DNA from: DASXTB01 sp036505615
GTDB lineage: Bacteria; Acidobacteriota; UBA6911; JACQSX01
Length of the DNA: 15,198 nt
Direction: 5' to 3'
NCBI GenBank assembly: GCA_036505615.1
Contig: DASXTB010000436.1
Coordinates: 1-15,198 of the forward strand
Numbering within the stretch: position 1 is the first letter of the stretch; every line of letters starts with the position of its first letter. The position numbers were made by a program, and so were the translations under genes. The notes beneath the pieces were generated by a model. It worked only from the letters and a program-made list of their open reading frames with translations. It was not told where the DNA came from and ran no database searches. Shown in pieces: positions 7,989-14,758 of the stretch.

Positions 7989-9368
7989 CTAGAAATTTCC
8001 GGTCAATGTTTGCAGATTTGCTATCGCCATCCGGTAGCGAGCTTGCCCATCATTGAAGGCATTGCGCGCCATGTTCAGCGTATTCTGCGCGTCCACTACT
8101 TCCAGCACAGTAGCCTCTCCCGATTGGTAGCGAAGCGTGATCAGACGCATACTATCTGCGGCCAGTTCAGTCGAGCGACTTAGCGATTCAAGTTGCTGAC
8201 GAGCCGTTTGTGCTTCGTTGTAAAAGGTCCGCAGGTTAGCGAGCAGTTGCCGCTGCGCGAAACTCAATTCCACCCGCGCCTGGTCTCGCCGAAGGTCAGC
8301 TTGCTTCAGTTTGCTGCGATTTGATCCCCAGTTCCAGATGGGGAACTGCAGCGTGGCTACGGCTGAGTACCCCAGATTATGAATCGGCAATCCTGTGGCC
8401 GGATCGATACCGCGAATGGCGAATCGATTGGCGTCGATGCCGTAAAAATAATCCAGAGATAAGGATGGTAGGAACCCATTCCAGGCAATGGCGACTTCCG
8501 AATTGGCTGCCTGCAGAGCGGAAGTGGCAGCACGGAGATCGGGATTTTTACGCGCGGCAGCGGTCTGGACTTCCGGGAATGCAGGCAGGGGTTCAGGAGT
8601 TTGCAGATCGTCTACAACGCTGAAGTTCTCGTTGAAATCAGGGAAGACGAGCACCGCGAGCTCTAGCCGGGTGCGATTCATTTCCAGCTCCGCTTGCTGC
8701 AAGTCGCGTTGTTGCTGCTGAAACTGGATCTCAGCTTTGATCACGTCGGAGTGTGCTACCTCGCCGCCGCGCTCGAGTTTCTGACTGATATCGAAAAAGT
8801 TTTGAGCCTCCGCTGCCGCCCGTTGTTGCGTAGCATATTTTCGCTGAGCCACCACAAACCCGTAGTAAGCCTGCACCACCGTCACTACCAAACCGCGAGC
8901 CGCAATCTCGGCACGTGCCTGGGCCACAGCCATGGCCGCCGAGCTGCGCCGATAGTCCGCCAGGTTCTGCAAAGAAATTTCCTGGTGAATATTTCCTTGA
9001 CTGAGGTATTCATGCACCCCATTGGCGCCGACGAATTTCCCGGTCGGCGTGCCATTCCCCTGGGTGTAAAGAAACGAGGTGTTGCAGTTGACGTTGGGCA
9101 GAAGCGCGGCCCGGCTCTGCACACGATCTTCTTTTGCCAATCCAAATTCTGTGACCGCAGCACGATACTCAGGATTATTTTTTCGTGCCCGCGCCAGCGC
9201 ATCCTGTAAGGTCAGGGTCAACGGAGCGCTGTTGGTCACTTGATTAGGGCGAGGGCCGACCGTCGTTTGGGAGGGCGTTGTTTGCGACCAGACTGGAAAC
9301 GAAATGGTCGAAACCATCAGCGCGATTTTCAAAATGCGATCAATGTTGCTGCATCGTGACATGCCCAT
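7989..9368 (-). CDS. TolC-like outer-membrane efflux protein (OEP family)
   Basis: 459 residues with a signal peptide (hydrophobic 12-27, probable cleavage after VWS or VWSQ). Two OEP repeats are visible. The first starts LTLQDALARARKNNPEYRAA and the second PEVQTAAARKNPDLRAATSA; each is followed by long amphipathic helices and a strand-like outer-membrane segment. The C-terminus has the characteristic LRYQSGEATVLEVVDAQNTL and a final YRMAIANLQTLTGNF, as in trimeric TolC-type channels. It is the first gene of the TolC-adaptor-pump operon, and the kinase gene ends 80 bp upstream. Start codons at 9368 and 9362 (Met1, Met3) are both possible, and neither has a strong ribosome site. It provides the outer-membrane exit duct for the pump. 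Confidence 0.93.
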   Translation of the reverse strand: MGMSRCSNIDRILKIALMVSTISFPVWSQTTPSQTTVGPRPNQVTNSAPLTLTLQDALARARKNNPEYRAAVTEFGLAKEDRVQSRAALLPNVNCNTSFLYTQGNGTPTGKFVGANGVHEYLSQGNIHQEISLQNLADYRRSSAAMAVAQARAEIAARGLVVTVVQAYYGFVVAQRKYATQQRAAAEAQNFFDISQKLERGGEVAHSDVIKAEIQFQQQQRDLQQAELEMNRTRLELAVLVFPDFNENFSVVDDLQTPEPLPAFPEVQTAAARKNPDLRAATSALQAANSEVAIAWNGFLPSLSLDYFYGIDANRFAIRGIDPATGLPIHNLGYSAVATLQFPIWNWGSNRSKLKQADLRRDQARVELSFAQRQLLANLRTFYNEAQTARQQLESLSRSTELAADSMRLITLRYQSGEATVLEVVDAQNTLNMARNAFNDGQARYRMAIANLQTLTGNF

Positions 9369-9403
9369 TCTTTTACCATCAGCAAAAGCGGTTAGATAAT
9401 GCG

Positions 9404-9417
9404 GGAACGAACATTAA
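9404..9417 (-). promoter_or_regulatory. Candidate response-regulator box upstream of tolC-like gene
   Basis: The minus strand reads TTAATGTTCGTTCC. Thirteen of 14 bases match the element upstream of the PepSY-RR-HK genes at 11993-12006. Here it is also half of an imperfect dyad, TTAATG-N10-CATTAT. Its place in the two promoter regions of this efflux locus suggests it is the site of the locus's own OmpR-type regulator (inference). Confidence 0.5.
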
Positions 9418-9441
9418 GAGAAGCTGAATGGATGCAGTCAA
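9413..9441 (-). promoter_or_regulatory. Candidate sigma-70 promoter for the TolC-MFP-RND operon
   Basis: On the minus strand TTGACT (9436-9441), a 17-nt spacer and CTTAAT (9413-9418) fit a -35/-10 pair, starting about 45 bp upstream of the TolC ATG. The -10 overlaps the repeated 14-bp box. CATTAT just downstream (about 9396-9401) is an alternative -10, which would place the box over the -35 as expected for an activator. Confidence 0.4.
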
Positions 9442-9448
9442 CAGGAAT

Positions 9449-10876
9449 TCAGTTGCTGCCGTTCAGCGGCAGTTCTACGGTCACACGGGTGCCTCGGGTA
9501 GGAGCGTTTTCGGCAGTAATGGTCCCGCCATAAGCCGCGACCAGGGCTTTGGCAATCGCCAACCCCAGCCCAAAGCCGCCAGTGGCACGGGTTCTGGACG
9601 GATCCCCTCGGTAGAATCGCTCAAATACATGCGGCAAATCCTCCGGGCGGATGCCGATACCGTGGTCTTGAAAGATAATCTGCGCCGGACCACCATCCTT
9701 ACGTGTTACAGCTACCTCAACCACCCCGCCTTCCGGGCTGTAGCGAACGGCGTTTTCCAGCAGGTTGAGCCACACTAGTTGCAGGTCCTCTGGATCGGCC
9801 CGTAAAAGCACCTTGCCATTGGTGGCAAGATGAATGCTGGTATGCCGCGACTGCGCCAGACCGCGGATTCTCTCGACCGCTTCTTCGCAGGTCGCAGTAA
9901 TATCGATGAGCTCAAGGTCCCGCCGAAGCGCCCCGTGGGCCCATTGTTCAGCGCGAGCCAACCGCAACATCCACTGCAGAAGGCGCTCCAGCCGCTCCAG
10001 ATCTTCCAGCGACTCCTGCACTCCGGCACGATATTCTTCCGAATTGCGAGGCCGGTGCAGTAGCGATTGCAAAGTGGACTTCAAGACAGCTACGGGCGTT
10101 TTGAGCTCATGCGCAGCGTTACCCATGAATTCACGTTGCTGCACGAACGAACGCTCCAACCGCTCCAGCATCGCGATCATGGAGTCGGTCAAAGGACGCA
10201 ATTCGGTGGTCTGCTCGGCCTCCGCGGGCATAGGAAGCTCCCAATTCCGAGCCGAGACCAACGCTGCCTGCGCAGCCAGACGCTGGAGTGGCAATAATCC
10301 TCGCCGAATTCCATAGAGTGACAACAAAACGGTCGCTCCCAGGAGGATGAGACTTGCTACAGCGATGAAAACTCCCGCCGCCCACGTCTGTTCCTGGACT
10401 CGGATGAGAGGTGACGCGTACACAATGGTCAACGCTTGAGGCTGGAAAAACTGTCCTTCTTCGCGATCCAGCACGGGAACATGGGACACTCGTGATACTC
10501 GGTAAGGGACATTGCCCAAAGTGAGGTTCCAATGATGGTCAGGTCCAGCAGGTATTTCCATTCCCGCGGGCCAATTGGGAGAACGAGTGAGAAGGCCCGA
10601 TCGTTCCGCCCATACCTCAAAAAAGTCCGGATGATCGGGATCCAGTGAGCGGGGCACTAGAGAGTCGTCAAAGTAGAGGTTTCCGCTGGCATCTTCGGTA
10701 TACCGCACGAGTGCAGCCACACTCATGGCTCGCGCTTGCAAGCCGGCGTCCAGCGCAGCTACGAGTCTGCGGTGGGTGTAGAACACGCCGGCAAAAAGAA
10801 GTCCGGCAGCCAGCAGGGCCTGGGAGATGACCACGGTCGCAATCAGCCGGCCTTTGATGGACTTGCTACGCAGCAT
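9449..10876 (-). CDS. Sensor histidine kinase of two-component system
   Basis: 475 residues. TM1 is near 11-33, a periplasmic sensor region spans about 34-165, TM2 is near 167-190 and a HAMP domain about 188-245. The dimerisation/H-box FMGNAAHELKTPVAVLKS places the phospho-accepting His at 256. The ATPase domain shows the N-box NLLENAVRYS (Asn375), the G1 box DHGIGIR, the F box VFERFYRGD and the G2 box GGFGLGLA. All catalytic elements are intact. The periplasmic region has scattered His residues (82, 114, 115, 132) but no recognised sensor fold. The gene overlaps its regulator's ribosome-site zone: the regulator stop TGA is 3 bp from this ATG, and AAGGATTGAGG is the ribosome site, so the two are translationally coupled. 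The type is that of the CusS/QseC-like kinases that control envelope functions; the signal is unknown. Confidence 0.93.
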   Translation of the reverse strand: MLRSKSIKGRLIATVVISQALLAAGLLFAGVFYTHRRLVAALDAGLQARAMSVAALVRYTEDASGNLYFDDSLVPRSLDPDHPDFFEVWAERSGLLTRSPNWPAGMEIPAGPDHHWNLTLGNVPYRVSRVSHVPVLDREEGQFFQPQALTIVYASPLIRVQEQTWAAGVFIAVASLILLGATVLLSLYGIRRGLLPLQRLAAQAALVSARNWELPMPAEAEQTTELRPLTDSMIAMLERLERSFVQQREFMGNAAHELKTPVAVLKSTLQSLLHRPRNSEEYRAGVQESLEDLERLERLLQWMLRLARAEQWAHGALRRDLELIDITATCEEAVERIRGLAQSRHTSIHLATNGKVLLRADPEDLQLVWLNLLENAVRYSPEGGVVEVAVTRKDGGPAQIIFQDHGIGIRPEDLPHVFERFYRGDPSRTRATGGFGLGLAIAKALVAAYGGTITAENAPTRGTRVTVELPLNGSN

Positions 10877-10879
10877 GCC

Positions 10880-11551
10880 TCAATCCTTAAGGATATAACC
10901 CTGACCGCGAACGGTATGGATCAATTGCCTATCGGAGCCATCATCCAGCTTACGCCGCAGGCCGGAGATGTACACCTCGATCACATTGCTGAATTTTTCC
11001 CAGTTGTAGTCGTAGAGATGTTCCAGCAGCTCAGTTTTTGACACGACCGCGCCGGGGCGGTGCGCCAGGTATTCAAGCACACGATATTCCATGGCCGTGA
11101 GCAGGATCGTCCGGCCAGCGCGCTGCACCGTGCGATTCGCGGTATTGAGTTGCAGGTCGCCAATTGTGACTACGGGGGAGGGTTGACCTTTGCCCCGGCG
11201 GATCAAGGCTTTAGTACGGGCCAGCAGTTCGCCCAGATCAAAGGGCTTGGTCAGATAGTCATCAGCCCCAGCATTCAGTAAATCCACTATCGATTCTTTT
11301 TCGTCGCGGGCGGTCAACACCAGCACGGGCGTATGCTGACCCGCCTGACGAATGCGAGTCAGTATTTGCATTCCATCCATTTCAGGCAGCATTAAATCTA
11401 AAAGCACGACATCATAAGTATTGGATTCGGCGAGAAAAGAACCTTCCTGGCCGTCAGTGGCAACATCTACTGCGTAACCGGCACTCTCACGCAGGCTGCG
11501 AGCAATATTTTCCGCCAGGCGCGGTTCATCTTCGACGATCAGTACGCGCAC
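10880..11551 (-). CDS. OmpR/PhoB-family response regulator
   Basis: 223 residues, the standard length. The receiver domain (1-120) has acidic residues E7/D8, phospho-acceptor Asp52 in LLDLMLPEMDG, Thr80 and Lys102 (YLTKPF). The C-terminal winged helix (about 126-221) has LTAMEYRVLEYLAHRPGAVV, the recognition helix with VIEVYISGLRRKLD and the wing TVRGQGYILKD. The start is GTG at 11551, supported by GAGGT seven bases upstream. The gene lies 73 bp after the PepSY gene and 3 bp before the kinase. It is the likely activator of the adjacent efflux operon, through the 14-bp boxes found upstream of both gene groups; that target is inferred, not shown. Confidence 0.95.
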   Translation of the reverse strand: MRVLIVEDEPRLAENIARSLRESAGYAVDVATDGQEGSFLAESNTYDVVLLDLMLPEMDGMQILTRIRQAGQHTPVLVLTARDEKESIVDLLNAGADDYLTKPFDLGELLARTKALIRRGKGQPSPVVTIGDLQLNTANRTVQRAGRTILLTAMEYRVLEYLAHRPGAVVSKTELLEHLYDYNWEKFSNVIEVYISGLRRKLDDGSDRQLIHTVRGQGYILKD

Positions 11552-11624
11552 GATTTACCTCAACCGAGTCATCTGCACCGACCAAAACCGTTTTTAGCTG
11601 GCGGTGCGATTCCGAAGACCAAGG

Positions 11625-11948
11625 TCAGTTTTTCTTCTCCTGGGCCTTTTCTTTTGCCTCATCCGCCGGGCTCTCGATGTGGTCTTCTAATATCTTTCCG
11701 CTGTGGGCGTCCACGTTCACTTCATGGATGCCGTTTGGCATCTGGATGTCAAAAGAGTAAACCGGTCTCCCTTTTTCGGTTTCCCGCTCACCGCTCTTAA
11801 CCGTGCCAGCTTCGCGTTCCAAAGCAATTTTCCGGGCTGCCGCCATGCTGATTGTTCGTCGCTTTGCGGGGGAAGTGCTTTTTGAAAGCGCGACCCCTTG
11901 CGAAAAAAAGATACAGAGTGCGAGCGCGGACGCCATTCTCCAGCTCAT
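11625..11948 (-). CDS. Secreted PepSY-domain protein
   Basis: 107 residues. A signal peptide (MSWRMASALALCIFFSQGVA, cleavage near residue 20-23) leads to one PepSY domain at about 33-93: a helix with MAAARKIALEREAG, then strands RPVYSFDIQMPNG, IHEVNVDAHSGKIL. The Lys/Glu-rich tail ends at residue 107. PepSY domains are small periplasmic modules known to inhibit proteases or to accompany two-component systems and redox or metal proteins. The ATG at 11948 has an excellent ribosome site (TAGGAG, eight bases away). As the first gene before the regulator and kinase, it may modulate the kinase's periplasmic domain (inference). Confidence 0.88.
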   Translation of the reverse strand: MSWRMASALALCIFFSQGVALSKSTSPAKRRTISMAAARKIALEREAGTVKSGERETEKGRPVYSFDIQMPNGIHEVNVDAHSGKILEDHIESPADEAKEKAQEKKN

Positions 11949-11992
11949 CGTAGTTGCTCCTAAAAAGATTTATCCCAACGCCAAAGATTAAC

Positions 11993-12018
11993 GGTACGAA
12001 CATTAACTGGTCCTTAAT
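11993..12018 (-). promoter_or_regulatory. Candidate response-regulator box in the PepSY-RR-HK promoter region
   Basis: The minus strand reads GTTAATGTTCGTACCGTTAAT across 11987-12007, with GTTAAT repeated at a 15-bp period. The 14-bp core (11993-12006) matches the box upstream of the tolC-like gene at 13 of 14 bases. It also overlaps an inverted repeat ATTAA-N7-TTAAT (12002-12018). It lies about 45-70 bp upstream of the PepSY ATG. No consensus -35 is visible, as expected for an activator-dependent promoter. Confidence 0.5.
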
Positions 12019-12211
12019 TGTGGCATAGATAAACCAGCTACCTTTCGGGCCCGTTGTGGAACTGAAGTCCCGTAATCGCAAAGCCGAGTTGGGGATGCCT
12101 TCTCGCACAATGCCTATGTTGAACTATCAATTGAGCTTGTCGCAGCCGCGTTCGGGGCGAAGCTTTGGCGAAAGACCTGCATACCGTTAATGTTAGTAGG
12201 AGGAATTGCAG

Positions 12212-12439
12212 ATGGTAAATCTAGATCAAATCAAAATCACACGACGCGATACCGAGGTTCTTAAACTTCTAGTGGAGGGGTGCAGCAACCGGGAAGTCCG
12301 CTTTGCAGTCGGACCCAAGTGGTGTTTTGCCGCAGTCGGGTTAAGCATTCGTGTCCTATGCGCGGCGCGTCCCTACGGGAGGGACATTCAACAGGGTGGC
12401 TCACTACCCGCGTCACGAGGGCCGTCCCGCATGATTTAG
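12212..12439 (+). pseudogene. LuxR-type HTH protein, truncated before the recognition helix
   Basis: ATG at 12212 follows a near-perfect AGGAGG ribosome site eight bases upstream. The first 29 residues, including IKITRRDTEVLKLLVEGCSN, match the first two helices of a GerE/LuxR HTH. After REV (near base 12298) the reading changes to sequence with no HTH character, rich in Cys/Trp/Gly, and stops at 12439 after 75 residues. The turn and recognition helix expected next are absent in all three frames. The start signals look intact, so it was once a small orphan HTH protein. Replacement or insertion of foreign non-coding DNA from about 12299 is the simplest explanation. It probably does not bind DNA now. 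Confidence 0.6.
12369..12409. repeat. Pair of adjacent hairpins, resembles an intergenic dyad repeat
   Basis: Hairpin 1 is GTCCC-TACGGGA-GGGAC (12369-12385). Hairpin 2 is GGGTGG-CTCA-CTACCC (12394-12409) with a tetraloop and one G-T wobble pair. They lie inside the tail of the broken LuxR gene. From memory, hairpin pairs with a GCGTCCCTACGGGA core and a GGTGGCTCAC loop recur between genes in Acidobacteriota and Planctomycetes; copy number here cannot be tested. Confidence 0.45.
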
Positions 12440-12734
12440 GACTAGTTATTCACAACCTGAGCCCTAGGTTCCCCCTGAAAGTAGGCTCCAGCGGCGTGGT
12501 TCATGGCAGTGACAGTTCGTTCGACAGAACCGGTGGTGAGCGGCTTCCAACGGGTTGCACAATTTCAGGGCATTAGCCTGTGGACGACAGGCATCTCTTT
12601 GAAAACTGGGAGGCTAAATCCCTACGAAGATGGTTGACAAAGGGGGCAGGCCGAGCTACCACAGGCTAAATTCCGTGACAGTTCTTAATTGTCCACAGTC
12701 CACCGTCTGGCGGCAGAGAAATGGAGGCAAGTGC
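12440..12734. other. Hairpin-rich non-coding stretch upstream of the receiver gene
   Basis: No frame here has a domain or ribosome site. Visible structures are AACCT-N7-AGGTT (12454-12470), GTTC-N8-GAAC (about 12513-12528) and a perfect stem GCCTGT-GGACG-ACAGGC (12576-12592). A direct repeat AGGCTAAATYCC occurs at 12611 and 12663. A consensus TTGACA (12634-12639) may be a -35, but the -10 at 17 bp (TACCAC) is poor. The stretch may be repeat debris or a structured leader of the next gene. Confidence 0.4.
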
Positions 12735-13208
12735 ATGGTCCCACGTTCCGCTCGAGTCCATGGTACAAAGGCCACCATCTTGGTCGTTGACGACTCGCCC
12801 GCCATGTTGCGGTATCTGCGGCTAATTTTGGAAAACGATTCATACCAGGTCGAGACTGCCAGCAACGGGGCGGATGCATTGCTGCGTATCCGTCAAGGCT
12901 GTTCTCCCGCTGTCGTCCTGCTGGATCTGCAGATGCCAGGGATGGATGGGTTGAAGACCTTGCAATGCCTGCTTAAGCTACAGCCGGATTTGAACGTCAT
13001 CATCTGTTCTGGTGTTGATGATCCGGGCCAGGTGCGACGCGCGACTTTGCTGGGCGCGAAGGCGTATCTAACCAAACCGGTTCGACGCTTGTATCTTTCG
13101 GCCGCGGTGCAGCGCTGTCTGGGTTCGATTCCGATGGAATCGGCGGAAGCGAGCTCGCACGGGATTATTCCGCCACTCGGTCCAACCGTCCGCTACAATT
13201 CGAATTGA
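12735..13208 (+). CDS. Stand-alone response-regulator receiver (CheY-like)
   Basis: 157 residues from ATG at 12735, chosen because GGAGG sits seven bases upstream and the CheY fold starts ten residues in; the frame continues upstream to 12630 without a ribosome site. The receiver has the acidic pair D19-D20 (ILVVDDS), phospho-acceptor D64 (LLDLQMPGMDG), Ser92 at the Thr/Ser switch position (IICSGVDD) and Lys114 (YLTKP). All phosphorylation residues are present. About 25 disordered residues follow (about 132-157), and no output domain. Such proteins relay phosphate or act by protein contact. No kinase adjoins it, so its partner is unknown. The convergent PilZ gene ends 76 bp away. Confidence 0.9.
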   Translation: MVPRSARVHGTKATILVVDDSPAMLRYLRLILENDSYQVETASNGADALLRIRQGCSPAVVLLDLQMPGMDGLKTLQCLLKLQPDLNVIICSGVDDPGQVRRATLLGAKAYLTKPVRRLYLSAAVQRCLGSIPMESAEASSHGIIPPLGPTVRYNSN

Positions 13209-13284
13209 TTTACTACAAGAGATCGCGACTGCGTGAGAATATTCCCACCTGCATCAGCCTAGATCGTGCCATCGCAGCCATCCG

Positions 13285-13941
13285 CTACATCGGAATCCGG
13301 GTCATACTCTTAAGATAATCTTTGAGCCGTACGATTTCCTCTTCGGAAATTTCGGTGAATTGAACACCAATGCCGAAACCTGGCCGGCTGCTGGCAACTT
13401 TTGCCGTGACCCGAAGCTTAGTCTCTTTGATCCAAAGTACAAGTTTGAGCTTGGTACCTTCCTTTAGCGGAATCGGCATCTCGATAAAGCAGCCACCCAA
13501 ACTGAGATCGGAAGCTTTGCCCCAAATCGGCGTATCGTCCCCGTGGGGGTGAAGTTCGATGGAATTTACGCACTTCAGGCGGGGATACTTGCGGCGCTCA
13601 GTCCCCATGGAATGGCGGCCATACTCGTCCAACCCGGGAGCGGGCAAAGGAAAGTTCCAGATTGATTTTTCGGGCGAAAGGTTTTGCAGGCCGACTTGGC
13701 CCTCTTGAGCGGTGCCCGGTTCGCCTACCCACTTCACACAGAAACGGCTCTTACTCTGACCATGGGCCATGCCGATGGTCTCGCCAACCTTGATTTGGGG
13801 ACGAACGCCTTCCAGCTTTGCCCCTTCTCGGCTGACGTTGACGGTAAAGAGATTTTCCGAGAAAGTTTTTCCATTAACGTCGGTGCCGAAGATTCGGACA
13901 GGAACTTTAACTTCTTTTCGCGGCTCCCGACGTTGACCCAT
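13285..13941 (-). CDS. Tandem PilZ-domain protein (c-di-GMP binding)
   Basis: 218 residues from ATG at 13941 (MGQRREPRKE), with GAGG close upstream; an in-frame GTG at 13956 would add five residues. Two PilZ domains lie in tandem. Numbered from that GTG, PilZ-1 has R9-x3-R13 and N40-x-S42-x2-G45 (NVSREG); PilZ-2 has R122-x3-R126 (RRKYPR) and D150-x-S152-x2-G155 (DLSLGG). Both sets fit the RxxxR and D/NxSxxG c-di-GMP-binding signatures, so both sites could be functional. A linker of about 25 residues (about 93-117) contains Pro and Gly. No membrane span or enzymatic domain is present. It probably turns c-di-GMP level into a protein interaction; the target cannot be told. The 290 bp upstream, shared with the divergent gene, holds a 10-bp palindrome AATTGCAATT (14173-14182) and no recognisable promoter. 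Confidence 0.88.
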   Translation of the reverse strand: MGQRREPRKEVKVPVRIFGTDVNGKTFSENLFTVNVSREGAKLEGVRPQIKVGETIGMAHGQSKSRFCVKWVGEPGTAQEGQVGLQNLSPEKSIWNFPLPAPGLDEYGRHSMGTERRKYPRLKCVNSIELHPHGDDTPIWGKASDLSLGGCFIEMPIPLKEGTKLKLVLWIKETKLRVTAKVASSRPGFGIGVQFTEISEEEIVRLKDYLKSMTRIPM

Positions 13942-14248
13942 AACCCTCGAAGGCACCCTGAGGAGAGGTTTCGATCCGAGCCCCCAAATGTGGAAGGGAT
14001 GTTAATGCAAACCCGTCCCTCGCGCCAAGTGACCACGAACGTACCGGCAGAATGTTAGGTTCTAGGAGAGGGAAAACGCTGCAAAACCTTGCATTATCAG
14101 TCGTTATTCTCTTCCGGGCCTCAAGGAAGTGGTTGTATTAGCAATTGTTTAGCCCATGAGCCGCGGCATTCTAATTGCAATTCCACAGCTGGTTGTCCCA
14201 GTTGGTTCGGGGTGCAGTGTCCGCAAAAGTGCAACCCGCGAGGCAGGA

Positions 14249-14659
14249 ATGGCTTATAAGGAAATTTTTTGGATGGCGTGCGACTCTACCGAACAGTTGC
14301 GCGCGGAGTACGGTCCTTTTCACACCCGCGGGGAGGCGGAACAAGAAGCTCGCAAGCTGGGATTCAGTTTTCTACTTCGTTATGAGCACCTCATTGACGA
14401 GTCTGAGGATATCCAGGAAGTTCGTTGCATCTTCATCGAGTTGGCCCAGTCTGCGGCAACTTCCCTTCGAATCATACGCAAACTCCACACGCGATGCGCT
14501 ACTTGCGGCGAATCCTCAGTTCACGACGAGCCGTGGCAGGCTGAAGTTTGGGCCGATATTCATGAATTCGAGCACTCCCGCCACCGGGTCAGATTGTTTG
14601 AGCAAACTCGCGCCGAAGGGCTGAAAGAAATCGGCGATTGGCGCGACAAGTGCGCCTGA
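14249..14659 (+). CDS. Conserved-type hypothetical protein with CxxC and HxxxH
   Basis: 136 residues from ATG at 14249, supported by GAGG five bases upstream; a longer frame from 14156 has no ribosome site. I recall similar Acidobacteriota proteins of unknown function beginning with a YKE-F-W-ACDSTEQLR-EYGPFH pattern. Residues 1-65 look like a compact alpha/beta domain (MAYKEIFWMACDSTEQLRAE, then EARKLGFSFLLRYEHLIDES and EVRCIFIEL). Residues 66-136 are helical and contain C83-x2-C86 and H105-x3-H109, a possible zinc site. It is charged, with no signal peptide or membrane span, so probably cytoplasmic. It is divergent from the PilZ gene and 99 bp before the two-span membrane protein. The function is unknown. 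Confidence 0.75.
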   Translation: MAYKEIFWMACDSTEQLRAEYGPFHTRGEAEQEARKLGFSFLLRYEHLIDESEDIQEVRCIFIELAQSAATSLRIIRKLHTRCATCGESSVHDEPWQAEVWADIHEFEHSRHRVRLFEQTRAEGLKEIGDWRDKCA

Positions 14660-14758
14660 GTTCAGCCTAAATCTTGCGCGACGTGAACGCCGCTTCCTAT
14701 TCTGCTAATCTGTTTCCGAGATATTGGGCGCACTTCTGGCCCCTTCCGAGAAAATCTT

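Noticed and set aside
12370..12385. CCTACGGGAGG, identical to part of a conserved 16S rRNA stretch
   Set aside because: Only 11 bases match and the flanks form a local hairpin; no other rRNA sequence is nearby.
12440..12734. Known riboswitch (c-di-GMP, cobalamin, TPP)
   Set aside because: None of the conserved core motifs of those classes could be found.
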